Positions 1 through 9,910 of a stretch of 64,000 nucleotides of DNA are shown here, in pieces; positions within the stretch are counted from its first letter, which is position 1; the number at the start of each line of letters is the position of its first letter. Below the pieces are notes generated by a model, which saw nothing but the letters and a program-made list of their open reading frames with translations, was not told the DNA's origin and did no database searches. The position numbers and the translations under genes are program-made. The DNA comes from an uncultured Neomegalonema sp. (GTDB lineage: Bacteria; Pseudomonadota; Alphaproteobacteria; Rhodobacterales; Rhodobacteraceae): the NCBI GenBank assembly GCA_937990185.1, contig CALKBI010000055.1:1-64000 (forward strand). Reading direction: 5' to 3'.

Positions 1-64
1 TGGCCGAGTCCACATGCGCATTTGCTGTCATTTCAGCGCTGGGCGCGTACTTTTCTTCGGACAT
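1..64 (-). CDS. acs: Acetyl-CoA synthetase, N-terminal fragment (CDS runs off the window start)
   Basis: Reverse complement from the ATG at 64..62 reads MSEEKYAPSAEMTANAHVDSA, which resembles the Acs N-terminus (..AxAHVDxxxY..). Not in the ORF track because it is truncated. Confidence 0.55.
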   Translation of the reverse strand, partial: MSEEKYAPSAEMTANAHVDSA

Positions 65-152
65 AAAACGTCTCCCCGTTTTCGATTCTTTATTTTCGGC
101 CAGAGCTTATGACGCAGTGCAACATGACGCAAGGTTTCGGATTGTAACAGCG

Positions 153-1181
153 TTACTGCCGGTCAAGCTGTTCAACCGCCCAAACCGCTGCATCTTTGAC
201 CACATCGCTGTCGTCATTTTTAAGATCAAACGCACACTGTCGAAGTGATAAATCTTGACTGTTTCCAATCGCATAAAGAACGTTTCTAACAAAACGATCA
301 CGCCCTATACGTTTGATTGGAGAGCCGGAGAACATCGCCCGAAATGCCGCATCATCAAGTACAACCAACTCCGCAAGTTTTGGAGCGCGCAGTTCTTCAC
401 GAGCATGATATGCTACCTCCGAAGCCTCCCGCGCGAATTTGTTCCATGGACAAACCGCTAGGCAATCATCACAGCCATAAATGCGATTGCCGAGTGCGGC
501 GCGGAATTCAATTGGAATTGGCCCCTTATGCTCAATGGTGAGATACGAAATGCACCGCCTCGCATCCAGTTGATAGGGCGCAGTGAATGCAGCCGTTGGG
601 CAAATATCGAGACAGGCGCGACATGACCCGCATTTATCTCCGTGGGGTTCGTCTGCTGGCAATTCGAGTGTCGTGAATATTGCCCCAAGAAAGGCCCATG
701 ATCCGACATCGCGTGACACGAGGTTGGTATGCTTACCTTGCCATCCAAGGCCCGCCGCCGCTGCAAGGGGTTTTTCCATAACTGGAGCAGTATCAACAAA
801 AACTTTCACCTCGCATCCGGTTTCAGCAACCATCCAGCGCGCGATCTTTTTGAGCCGTTTTTTGATTTTGTCGTGATAATCGCGATTGCGGGCATAGACG
901 CTGATCGTCGCACGATCCCGCTGTGGCAGTGTATCGAGCGGGTCAGTGTCCGGACCATAATTATCGGCCAGCATAATAACGGATTTGGCTTCCGGCCAAA
1001 GCACACTCGCATTTGCACGCCAGTCGAGACGATCCTCGAACCAACTCATATTGCCGTGCTTTTCATTCGCGACCCATTCGCGCAAGCGTTGTCCTGCCGG
1101 TCGCATTGAAGATGGCTCGCATATTCCGAAGCCTTCAAAGCCTTCATCGCGACAACGGGTTTCTAGAATTGCCCTATCCAT
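153..1181 (-). CDS. queG: Epoxyqueuosine reductase QueG
   Basis: 342 aa; two 4Fe-4S motifs ([23 protein letters not shown]) and QueG-like N-terminal region. Confidence 0.93.
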   Translation of the reverse strand: MDRAILETRCRDEGFEGFGICEPSSMRPAGQRLREWVANEKHGNMSWFEDRLDWRANASVLWPEAKSVIMLADNYGPDTDPLDTLPQRDRATISVYARNRDYHDKIKKRLKKIARWMVAETGCEVKVFVDTAPVMEKPLAAAAGLGWQGKHTNLVSRDVGSWAFLGAIFTTLELPADEPHGDKCGSCRACLDICPTAAFTAPYQLDARRCISYLTIEHKGPIPIEFRAALGNRIYGCDDCLAVCPWNKFAREASEVAYHAREELRAPKLAELVVLDDAAFRAMFSGSPIKRIGRDRFVRNVLYAIGNSQDLSLRQCAFDLKNDDSDVVKDAAVWAVEQLDRQ

Positions 1182-1217
1182 CTGGGGAATGCCGTTTGTG
1201 ATGACGGCGCATTCTCA

Positions 1218-1886
1218 TCAAAAATCTAAATCAGCGTAATGTGCTGACGGCGGTAAGTTCGGCAAGTGATCAGCCAAAAGGCCGCGAAAAGCGGGCCGCG
1301 ATTTTAGTTTCGCATACCATCCTTTAGCTCCGGGAAAATCCTCCCAGGGCACTGCGCCGATGTAATCTAAACAACTCAGATGTCCGGCAGCCGCGAAATC
1401 TGCAAAACTTATACGGTCTCCGGCAAGCCAATTACGGCGTTCTACCAACCAAGAAATGTATTCCAGATGCGTTCGGAGGTTTGTTGTTCCCGCCCTGATA
1501 TAACGCGAATCCGGTTCGCCTTGCTTCCGAAAGCGTTTGTATATTCGTTCAACGAGTAAGTTCTCGGTCACCTCATTGCGGAATTTTACGTCAAACCAAC
1601 TCACTAGCCTGCGGACTTCTGCTCGTGCGGTAGAAGACTCCGGCAGCAAAGCATGGTCGGTATAGACTTCTTCCAGATACTCACAGATTGCATTTGAATC
1701 GATAACGCGCCGTCCATTCTCTTCAACAAGAACAGGGACTTCACAGGCAGGATTTAACTTTAATAGTGAAGCTGGTCTTTCCCAAGGCGCATGATCAATG
1801 AGATCAGCTTCCAAGGCTTTTTCGCCAAGCGTCAGCCGAACCTTCCTACAAAAAGGTGACAATGGAAACGAATGAAGCTCGCGCAT
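1218..1886 (-). CDS. Glutathione S-transferase family protein
   Basis: 222 aa; thioredoxin-like N-domain (SPFCRKVRLTLGEKALEADLI...CEVPVLVEENGRRVIDSNAICEYLEE). Confidence 0.88.
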   Translation of the reverse strand: MRELHSFPLSPFCRKVRLTLGEKALEADLIDHAPWERPASLLKLNPACEVPVLVEENGRRVIDSNAICEYLEEVYTDHALLPESSTARAEVRRLVSWFDVKFRNEVTENLLVERIYKRFRKQGEPDSRYIRAGTTNLRTHLEYISWLVERRNWLAGDRISFADFAAAGHLSCLDYIGAVPWEDFPGAKGWYAKLKSRPAFRGLLADHLPNLPPSAHYADLDF

Positions 1887-2680
1887 TATTCCTCAGTTGC
1901 TTTCTCTTCACCAAATAGAATGTCGTGAATGCGTATCGCACCCTCTTGAAGCGTAGGGACGAACTTTCGCGCATCTTCGAAATTGATTCGTTGAATCGGA
2001 GCATGAAACGCCACGGCACACGAAAACCTACCTTCGAGATCGTTCACAGGAACGGCAAAGGCAACCATGCCTGCCATGAATTCTTCATTATCCCACGAAT
2101 AGCCAGCTTCACGTATCGTTCTAATTTCACTGCGAAGATCAGACAGATTCGTAATTGTATTGGGTGCTTCAGCTGTTAACTCCATCGCATCTAAAATGGA
2201 TGTCAAATCGCTATCGCTAAAAGACGCAAGGAAGAGTTTTCCGCTCGCCGTACAATGGAATGGAACCTCCGTTCCGACAGGCAGTTGGAAGCGCAACGGC
2301 CAAGGCGTATCGACGCGATCAAGATAGGTCATCCCCGCAACAGTAGGGGCAGCAACATTGCAGGTTTCTTCGATCTTGGAAGCCACTGATTTCAAAACCA
2401 TTCGGCGAGAAATATGCAATCGCGAAACTGTTTGTAAGCCTGTTGCCATAATGCGCGCACGCCTTGCGGGGCGTAAACGTCCACTATGATGTTCGCGGAT
2501 TAAAAACCCTTCATCTTCAAGAGTCGTACAAAGGCGATGCAATGTTGGCTTAGGTAAATCTATCTCTTCGCCCAGCTCCGAGGGAGTCATGGGACGACCA
2601 CTTGTCGCGAGCGCCTCAAAGATGAGAAGCATACGGAGGTTCGTCGGAATTCGACTCGAGTCATCAATCATAGAAAACAT
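1886..2680 (-). CDS. IclR family transcriptional regulator
   Basis: 264 aa; HTH (MTPSELGEEIDLPKPTLHRLCTTLEDEGFL) and IclR effector domain (HCTASGKLFLA). Confidence 0.9.
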   Translation of the reverse strand: MFSMIDDSSRIPTNLRMLLIFEALATSGRPMTPSELGEEIDLPKPTLHRLCTTLEDEGFLIREHHSGRLRPARRARIMATGLQTVSRLHISRRMVLKSVASKIEETCNVAAPTVAGMTYLDRVDTPWPLRFQLPVGTEVPFHCTASGKLFLASFSDSDLTSILDAMELTAEAPNTITNLSDLRSEIRTIREAGYSWDNEEFMAGMVAFAVPVNDLEGRFSCAVAFHAPIQRINFEDARKFVPTLQEGAIRIHDILFGEEKATEE

Positions 2681-2774
2681 GTACCGTAGCTTTTGAGAAA
2701 AAGTACTTTCATTTTTTTGAGACTCGTGGTTTCATTTTTCAAACACAGGTAAAACAACCTGATCGGGGGAACTC

Positions 2775-4382
2775 TTGGAATACGATTACGTCGTCGTTGG
2801 TGCAGGTTCGACAGGCTGTGCGTTAGCATCCAGACTTTCAGAGTCTGGCGATGCTTCTGTGGCACTCATCGAGGCCGGTGGGCGCGATTGGAACCCTTGG
2901 ATACACATTCCAGTTGGCTACTTTCGGACGATGGGAAATAAATCCGTTGACTGGTGCTATAAAACTCAACCCGATCCTGGGATCAACGGGCGTAGCATAA
3001 ATTGGCCCCGTGGGAAAGTCTGGGGAGGGTCCAGTTCCCTGAATGGTCTGCTATACGTACGCGGCCAAGCAGAAGACTATGACCAATGGCGTCAACAAGG
3101 TAATGTTGGCTGGGCATGGGACGACGTACTACCCTACTTCATAAAGTCTGAAAATAATGAGCGTGGTGCAGACGCGCTGCATGGTGCTGACGGACCACTC
3201 GCCGTCAATGACATGCGCTTGCGCCGTGAAATTTGTGACCAATGGGTCGAGGCTGGGCAAGCCGCCGGATATAAATTTAATCCCGATTACAACGGCGAAG
3301 ATCAAGAAGGCGTTGGATACTTTCAATTCACTTGCCGAAAAGGGCGACGCTGTAGCGCTGCGTCTGCCTACATCACGCCGAATCTTGGCAGAGAATCGCT
3401 AGACGTAATCAGTAAAGCGCTTACCCGCCGCGTGATTTTTGAAAACAACGTCGCAGTTGGTGTCGAAATAGAACGGGGTGGAAAAGTCGAGACTATTAAG
3501 GCTCGTAGCGAAGTCATCCTATGTGCAGGCGCGATTGGGTCGCCGCAAATCTTGATGCTTTCCGGTATCGGCAATGCTGAGGATCTTAGATCTCACGGAA
3601 TAGAAGTACTTAAAGACGCGCCAGACATGGGACGGAATTTGCAAGATCACTTGCAAGCGCGTTTGGTGCATAAATGCGCAAAGCCTACCATGAATAACGA
3701 AGTAAACTCGCTCATTGGCAAGGCGAAAATAGCTGCCGAATACGCACTGAAACGCACAGGGCCAATGACGATGGCGGCCAGCCTTGCTTGTGGATTCTTG
3801 AAAACGCGCGAAGATCTCGAAACTCCCGATATTCAATTCCATATTCAGCCTTGGAGTGCCGATAGTCCTGCTGAGGGACCCCACAAGTTCTCGGCATTCA
3901 CATCTTCTGTCTGCCAATTAAGACCGGAGAGCCGTGGCCATTTGGAATTAGCAAGTTCAGACCCTAAAGATTATCCACTGATTCATCCGAACTATTTGGC
4001 GACACCTCTCGACCAGCAAACCATGGTTGAAGGTGTAAAAATCGCTCGACAGATTGCCGATGCAGAACCTTTGAAAAGCTCGATTACTTCAGAGCACGCT
4101 CCGGGTTTAGACGTGCAATCCGATGAAGATCTGCTGACTTGGATTCGGAATACATCTACAACGATCTATCACCCATCTGGAACATGCCGTATGGGTCAAG
4201 ACGATAAGGCAATAGTAGACGAGCGGTTGCGGGTGAAAGGTGTTTCTAACTTGCGTGTCGCTGATTGTTCGATCATGCCAACACTTGTGTCGGGAAACAC
4301 GAATGCTCCCGCAATTATGATCGGCGAGAAATTATCTGACATGATCCGCGAAGACGCACAACAATTTGCAGGGGCAGCTTAA
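2775..4382 (+). CDS. GMC family oxidoreductase (choline dehydrogenase-like)
   Basis: 535 aa, TTG start; FAD motif DYVVVGAGSTGCALASRLSE, GMC signatures (WPRGKVWGGSSSLNGLLYVRG; YHPSGTCRMG). Confidence 0.93.
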   Translation: MEYDYVVVGAGSTGCALASRLSESGDASVALIEAGGRDWNPWIHIPVGYFRTMGNKSVDWCYKTQPDPGINGRSINWPRGKVWGGSSSLNGLLYVRGQAEDYDQWRQQGNVGWAWDDVLPYFIKSENNERGADALHGADGPLAVNDMRLRREICDQWVEAGQAAGYKFNPDYNGEDQEGVGYFQFTCRKGRRCSAASAYITPNLGRESLDVISKALTRRVIFENNVAVGVEIERGGKVETIKARSEVILCAGAIGSPQILMLSGIGNAEDLRSHGIEVLKDAPDMGRNLQDHLQARLVHKCAKPTMNNEVNSLIGKAKIAAEYALKRTGPMTMAASLACGFLKTREDLETPDIQFHIQPWSADSPAEGPHKFSAFTSSVCQLRPESRGHLELASSDPKDYPLIHPNYLATPLDQQTMVEGVKIARQIADAEPLKSSITSEHAPGLDVQSDEDLLTWIRNTSTTIYHPSGTCRMGQDDKAIVDERLRVKGVSNLRVADCSIMPTLVSGNTNAPAIMIGEKLSDMIREDAQQFAGAA

Positions 4383-4385
4383 GCG

Positions 4386-5063
4386 ATGTGGGATACGATT
4401 TTTGATTACAGCGCGATCATTATTGCTGATCTAATTCTATCCGGTGATAATGCGCTGATCATCGGCATGGCTGCCGCCGGTCTTTCTCCAGAACTCCGCA
4501 AGAAAGCCATCCTGTACGGCATGGTCATTGCTGCGGTTTTACGGGTTGTCTTTGCCGTTATTGCGACAAAGTTGCTCGGCGTACCGGGGCTGTTGTTTGT
4601 CGGCGGGTTGCTGCTGGTTTGGGTCTGTTGGAGTCTTTACAAAGACATCCGAAATCATACTGATCATCAGGCCGAAATGGCGATGGAAGAAGCCGAGAGC
4701 GGTGGATATGAAGGCAAGCCTAAGCGCACCATGAAACAAGCGCTTATCGCTATTACTATTGCCGACGTCTCAATGTCGCTCGATAACGTGTTGGCCGTTG
4801 CCGCTATTGCTGACGGAGATTCGACAAAGCTGATCGTCGGATTAGGACTTGCGATACTTCTGATGGCATTTGCAGCCACGATGATCATGAAGTTACTTGC
4901 ATCTTATCCATGGATATCGTGGCTTGGTTTGATCGTCCTTATCTACGTAGCATTTGAGATGCTTTACCGAGGAATTACGAACTGCGAAACTGGGATAGGA
5001 CCAATTATTGGCTTTATATCCGAAACGCAGTGTGTTCCGAGCGGTAGCGGAGGGGGCCATTGA
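4386..5063 (+). CDS. TerC family integral membrane protein
   Basis: 225 aa; LSGDNALIIGMAA and SLDNVLAVAAIADGD TerC motifs. Confidence 0.9.
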   Translation: MWDTIFDYSAIIIADLILSGDNALIIGMAAAGLSPELRKKAILYGMVIAAVLRVVFAVIATKLLGVPGLLFVGGLLLVWVCWSLYKDIRNHTDHQAEMAMEEAESGGYEGKPKRTMKQALIAITIADVSMSLDNVLAVAAIADGDSTKLIVGLGLAILLMAFAATMIMKLLASYPWISWLGLIVLIYVAFEMLYRGITNCETGIGPIIGFISETQCVPSGSGGGH

Positions 5064-5231
5064 GCAGATTGGAATTAACCTTAGCCTGCATTCATGTATC
5101 AGCAGTCTTGTATAAGAATAAACCGCTGTGATACCGATAGAGTTGGAATAAGGTAGAGAGATAGTTTGCTGCGCTGATTTGGGCGCAGCTGCTTGGAGAC
5201 AACGATACTACGACCAAACCCCAGGGAGGAT

Positions 5232-6329
5232 ATGATGGGATTTTTGAAGACAGCGGCGCTCGGTGTGAGTCTTGCCGCATTCACAGCTTCGGCTGCTTTT
5301 GCTGAAACAGTCATCCGCGTTCAGTCGGTTATCCCGGCAAAAGCAGATGAAGTGTTCATGCTCAACGAGTTCGGCAAGGACGTTGCTGCACTTACAAACG
5401 GCTCGCTTAAAATTGAAGTTCTGCCAGCCGGTGCAGTTGTTGGTGTTAAAGAAACACTCGACGCTGTTGATAAAGGCCTGATCGAAGGTGGTTTTGCTTG
5501 GACTCACTACTGGTCTGGTAAGCACCCTGCAGCAATGCTGTTTGGTTCCCCAGTCGCTGGTGCTGGCGTTGGCATCGATAACATCGCATTCGTATCATGG
5601 TTCCAGTATGGCGGCGGCAAAGAGCTGTATGACCAACTCTGGGACGAAATGGGCGTAAACGTAAAAGGCTTCATGCTTCAGCCAGTTGGCCCAGAAGCAC
5701 TTGGCTGGTTCAAAGAGCCAATCACGTCTATGGACGACTTCCGTAAATACCGCTTCCGTACGCCTCCAGGAATTCCTGGTCAGACGTATAAAGACATCGG
5801 TGTTGCATCGGTTGCTATGGGCGGTGGTGACATCCTCCCAGCCCTTGAAAAAGGCACGATTGACGCGGCTGAATGGTGCTGCCCTAAGCCTGACTCGGTA
5901 TTTGGCTTCCAGAAAGTTCTGAAGCATTATTACCTTCAGGGTCTTCACCAAGTTGTTGTGAACGCTGACATGTACATCAATGGCGATGTTTATGACGGTC
6001 TTTCGGATCTTGAGAAGAAAGCTCTTGAAGTTGCTGCAAACGCATCCCTTTCAAAAGCTATGTCCTACCGTATCTATGAAAACGGTAAGGCTCTCAAAGA
6101 CCTCGTAGAGAACCACGGTGTTCAACTGCACGACACTCCAGCGGATTACTTCCCAGCGTACATGAACGCTGCGAAAGCTGCGCTTGAGAAAAACTCTGCT
6201 GAGAACGAGTTCTTTGCAAAAGTTTGGCAGTCACAAAAAGACTTCGCTGCGATTGCTGTTCCTTTCTGGGCTGGCGCTCAGGCATCGAACGCTGCTCTCG
6301 GCAAAGCTTTCGCCGACTCGGTCAAGTAA
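5232..6329 (+). CDS. TRAP transporter substrate-binding protein (DctP family)
   Basis: Signal peptide after the internal ATG at 5232 preceded by AGGAGG-like RBS; DctP-like sequence (YRFRTPPGIPGQTYKDIGVASVAMGGGDILPALEKGTIDAAEW). Confidence 0.92.
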   Translation: MMGFLKTAALGVSLAAFTASAAFAETVIRVQSVIPAKADEVFMLNEFGKDVAALTNGSLKIEVLPAGAVVGVKETLDAVDKGLIEGGFAWTHYWSGKHPAAMLFGSPVAGAGVGIDNIAFVSWFQYGGGKELYDQLWDEMGVNVKGFMLQPVGPEALGWFKEPITSMDDFRKYRFRTPPGIPGQTYKDIGVASVAMGGGDILPALEKGTIDAAEWCCPKPDSVFGFQKVLKHYYLQGLHQVVVNADMYINGDVYDGLSDLEKKALEVAANASLSKAMSYRIYENGKALKDLVENHGVQLHDTPADYFPAYMNAAKAALEKNSAENEFFAKVWQSQKDFAAIAVPFWAGAQASNAALGKAFADSVK

Positions 6330-6340
6330 TTTGACGATTT

Positions 6341-6377
6341 GTCCCAACGCTTCGCGCGTTGGGACATTTTCTTTTTT
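6341..6377 (+). terminator. Rho-independent terminator between dctP and dctQM
   Basis: GTCCCAACGC-TTCGC-GCGTTGGGAC hairpin followed by ATTTTCTTTTTT. Confidence 0.88.
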
Positions 6378-6437
6378 GAATTTATTCCGATTTTCTAACC
6401 TAATTTTTGGGTTAACAGCAGAATTGTAGGCATCGCT

Positions 6438-8783
6438 ATGGCGAACGACCCAGATATCGGCGAACTCGATATTACAGACGAGCTAATTGCAGAGCGCCGC
6501 GCAGAAAAACCGGGTGAAACGCCGGAAGACATGACACCGTGGCAGCGCCCGATTACCGCTTTCATTGATGTCCTAAACCTCTGGGCGGGTCGGATTATCT
6601 GTCTTCTGCTCGTACCGCTTATCTTTGCGATGATTTTTGAGGTCTTTTCACGGACCGCATTCGGAATGCTCGCAGCAAATGGAATGGTAGAAAAAGCCCG
6701 CGAGTGGGGTCTGGGCCCGACACTCTGGGTTTATGATATCAGTCGGATGACAGGCGGCGTTCTCTTCATGGGTGCTGCTGGGTATGCTCTATTGCGCGGC
6801 GTCCATATTCGCGCTGACTTTTTGTTCCGCAATTGGACTCCTAAGACCCAAGCCACCGTCGATGCGGTGCTTTACATGCTGTTCTATTTTCCAGCGATGC
6901 TTTTCTTCTTTTGGAGCGCGTTGGATTTTACTCTGGACTCAATGGGTTGGCGCGGATGGGATAAGCCTTGGGGACGCTGGGAAGAAGCGTCTGACTCCAC
7001 ATGGGCGCCAATTCTTTGGCCTGCTCGTATCTTTATGCCTATCGGTGCGCTTCTGCTGTTTTTGCAAGGTTTTGCAGAACTCTTCAGAGCATTCCATCAA
7101 ATGGGGAAGGAACGCGAAGCAAAGTTCCTCAAAATATTCGTTCCTTATCTCGTAGCGCTTGCCATCGTATTCGTTGCGGTATTCTTCCCGAAAACACTGC
7201 CACTAGGAGATTGGCTTGGCGGATTATTCGGAGGGATGGGCGATATTGATAAGCCGACAATCGGCCTCTATATGCTCGCCGCAATGTTGTTTTCGATTTT
7301 CGTGGGCTTCCCGATTTCGTTTACGCTGATCTTCCTCGGGTTCGTCTTCGGAACGTGGGGCACGAACAGCGACCTTACGTTCTACCTGCTCACGCTACAA
7401 ACAAACTCAACGATGCTGGATGATCAGCTCGTTGCCGTGCCGCTGTTTATCTTCATGGGCATCATGATGGAACAAGCGGGCCTGATGGAGCGCCTGTTCA
7501 ACGCGGTCCAGATGATGATGTCGCGCACAAAGGGCGCTCTCTTTATCGCAGTGCTTTTCGTTTCCACAATCTTTGCTGCAGCGACAGGTATTGTGGGTGC
7601 GTCAGTGACGATCCTCGGCATCATGGCTGCGAAGACGATGAACCGGTCCGGCTATGATGTGCGTATGGCTGCGGGTACGATTACGGCGGGTGGTACACTC
7701 GGTATTCTGATCCCACCATCAATTATGCTGATTGTTATGGGACCCGTTCTGGAAGTCCCAGTGACCGACCTCTTCCGCGCGGCCATCGTACCGGGCGTGA
7801 TGCTTGCTGGGCTTTATATGCTCTACGCAGTTGGGCGTTGTTGGATTAATCCAAGCCTTGGTCCAATCCTCGCGCCTGAAGATCAACCAGAGACATCGCC
7901 TTATTACCTCGTCGAAGTGGCACTGGTTATGGCCTCGCTGATTATCTTCATTCAGCTATGCGTAATGGGCGCGAGTGGCAGCTTAGCCTTCTTCCCTCTA
8001 GGGGGACTCGTCATCCCGATCCTTTGGATCGTGTTTATGTTTGCTACCTTCCAGTTCATGAGGAAGGTAAAGCCCGGTGGTTTCTACTTCTCGGACCTTT
8101 GGTACGAATTCTTCATGGGTCTCGTTCCGCCGACTGTCCTGATCTCGTTTGCCCTTGGTTCGATCTTACTCGGTTGGGCAACACCGGCTGAAGCTGCTGC
8201 CTGTGGTGCGTTTGGCTCGATCTTACTATCGATCCTCTACCGTAAATTCGGCTTTAGCGGCTTTTATGATGCGCTGATCAAGACGCTGGAAATCACCGTC
8301 CTGATTATGTTCCTCGTTGCTGCCTCGAATTTCTTTGGTGCGGTCTTCTCAAACCTTGGCACTCCGAAGATGTTGACTGAGTTGCTGCTGTCGCTCGATC
8401 TTGGTCCAGTGCTGACACTGATCCTGATTATGGCTCTGATCTTCTTGCTAGGCTGGCCTCTCGAGTGGGTTCCAATCGTACTGATTATCGTGCCGATCCT
8501 GATGCCGGTCGTCGAGACGCTTGGTCCTGCCTTCGGTCTGGATCGTGTTGATCTGCTGGTCTGGTTTGCGATCTTGGTGGCTGTGAACTTACAAACTGCC
8601 TGGCTATCGCCGCCAGTTGCCCTGTCCGCATACTTCCTGAAAGGCGTTGTGCCCGAATGGGACTTGAAAGACATCTACCTCGGTATGATGCAATTCATGG
8701 TCATCCAGGTTATCGGCCTTGTCATGATCTTCGTCTTCCCGGAAATCGCCCTATGGCTGCCACGCTATCTTGATGGCGGCTAA
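6438..8783 (+). CDS. TRAP transporter fused small/large permease (DctQM)
   Basis: 781 aa; N-terminal DctQ-like TM segment followed by DctM (GILIPPSIMLIVMGPVLEVPVTDLFRAAIVPG). Confidence 0.9.
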   Translation: MANDPDIGELDITDELIAERRAEKPGETPEDMTPWQRPITAFIDVLNLWAGRIICLLLVPLIFAMIFEVFSRTAFGMLAANGMVEKAREWGLGPTLWVYDISRMTGGVLFMGAAGYALLRGVHIRADFLFRNWTPKTQATVDAVLYMLFYFPAMLFFFWSALDFTLDSMGWRGWDKPWGRWEEASDSTWAPILWPARIFMPIGALLLFLQGFAELFRAFHQMGKEREAKFLKIFVPYLVALAIVFVAVFFPKTLPLGDWLGGLFGGMGDIDKPTIGLYMLAAMLFSIFVGFPISFTLIFLGFVFGTWGTNSDLTFYLLTLQTNSTMLDDQLVAVPLFIFMGIMMEQAGLMERLFNAVQMMMSRTKGALFIAVLFVSTIFAAATGIVGASVTILGIMAAKTMNRSGYDVRMAAGTITAGGTLGILIPPSIMLIVMGPVLEVPVTDLFRAAIVPGVMLAGLYMLYAVGRCWINPSLGPILAPEDQPETSPYYLVEVALVMASLIIFIQLCVMGASGSLAFFPLGGLVIPILWIVFMFATFQFMRKVKPGGFYFSDLWYEFFMGLVPPTVLISFALGSILLGWATPAEAAACGAFGSILLSILYRKFGFSGFYDALIKTLEITVLIMFLVAASNFFGAVFSNLGTPKMLTELLLSLDLGPVLTLILIMALIFLLGWPLEWVPIVLIIVPILMPVVETLGPAFGLDRVDLLVWFAILVAVNLQTAWLSPPVALSAYFLKGVVPEWDLKDIYLGMMQFMVIQVIGLVMIFVFPEIALWLPRYLDGG

Positions 8784-8830
8784 GGCCAGCAAGAGCTGCC
8801 CTATAGATGTGTGATTCATGAAGAACAAAA

Positions 8831-8857
8831 GCCCCGGAATTATCCGGGGCTTTTTTA
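8831..8857 (+). terminator. Rho-independent terminator after dctQM
   Basis: GCCCCGGA-ATTA-TCCGGGGC followed by TTTTTTT. Confidence 0.93.
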
Positions 8858-8889
8858 TTGGTAAATTTGGTTGGAAGCTTCGGTATTAT

Positions 8890-9771
8890 TTAGCCTTTGC
8901 CATTCAATCGCATAACGAGGCTGGACGTATCCCAACGCCCGCCGCCCATCTTTTGAACGTCCTCGTAAAAACCATCGACGATTTTAGCGACAGGGAGATC
9001 AGCACCAATATTTTCGGCGTGGCCAAAACAAATGCCTAAATCCTTGCGCATCCAATCAACCGCAAAGCCTTGATTGTCTTGATAAGCGCCATCAAGCACC
9101 CATTCAAATCGATTCGCCATCTGCCAACTGCCAGCAGCACCGCCTGAAATTGCATCGACCACTTTTCGGCCATCCAGACCGGCTTTATTCGCAAATTCAA
9201 GACCTTCAGACAGGCCCTGAACCAAGCCAGCAATACAAATCTGATTGACCATTTTACAGATTTGACCAGCTCCCGGTTGCTCACCGATATGCACGATAGC
9301 CTTTGCGTAACAATCCATGATTGGCTCTGCCTGAGCGAAATTCGCCGGTGAACCGCCGCACATAATAGCAAGTTGGCCATTCTCGGCGCCTGCTTGACCG
9401 CCCGAAACCGGCGCATCAACAAATCCGCATCCCTTTGCAGCAGCTTCTTTCGCTAACTCTTCAGCAACCGACGCGGAAGCCGTGGTGTGATCAATAAAAA
9501 CAGCCCCTTCTTTTAGTCCGTGAAATGCACCGCCTTCTCCGGTTGTAACCGAGCGCAAGTCATCGTCGTTGCCGACACAGGCCATTACAAAATCACACCC
9601 TTCGGCGGCTGCTTGAGGTGTTTCAGCCTTTGATCCACCGTATTCAGCAACCCATTTGTCTGCTTTTGCAGCTGTTCGATTATAAACAGTCGTCTCATGC
9701 CCGGCCTTTTGTAAATACCCAGCCATAGGGTATCCCATAACGCCTAAACCAATAAATGCGACTTTCGCCAT
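8890..9771 (-). CDS. NAD(P)-dependent oxidoreductase, 3-hydroxyisobutyrate dehydrogenase family
   Basis: GLGVMGYPMAGYL Rossmann motif, DAPVSGGQAGAENGQLAIMCGG, and GAGQICKMVNQ. Confidence 0.9.
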   Translation of the reverse strand: MAKVAFIGLGVMGYPMAGYLQKAGHETTVYNRTAAKADKWVAEYGGSKAETPQAAAEGCDFVMACVGNDDDLRSVTTGEGGAFHGLKEGAVFIDHTTASASVAEELAKEAAAKGCGFVDAPVSGGQAGAENGQLAIMCGGSPANFAQAEPIMDCYAKAIVHIGEQPGAGQICKMVNQICIAGLVQGLSEGLEFANKAGLDGRKVVDAISGGAAGSWQMANRFEWVLDGAYQDNQGFAVDWMRKDLGICFGHAENIGADLPVAKIVDGFYEDVQKMGGGRWDTSSLVMRLNGKG

Positions 9772-9910
9772 TTTGTTGCTCCTTAAAAGCCGTTAATGCA
9801 GACAGGCTTGACCTGTACACCTTACGCGGCGACACCTCTAATGCTGCACACGATGGTCTTGGTCAGCGTTACGTCAAGGGTTTTGAAATTAAAAGGGAGG
9901 TGAGCCAGTA

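Noticed and set aside
458-799. Long antisense ORFs over queG and many other genes (e.g. 729..1109, 3519..3917, 33073..33828, 61256..62215)
   Set aside because: Opposite or shifted frames of strongly supported genes, with Cys/His/Arg-rich shadow composition and no recognisable domains.
4386-5063. TerC as marker of a tellurite-resistance cluster
   Set aside because: Isolated gene without TerB/D/E/Z neighbours; TerC-family proteins are widespread.
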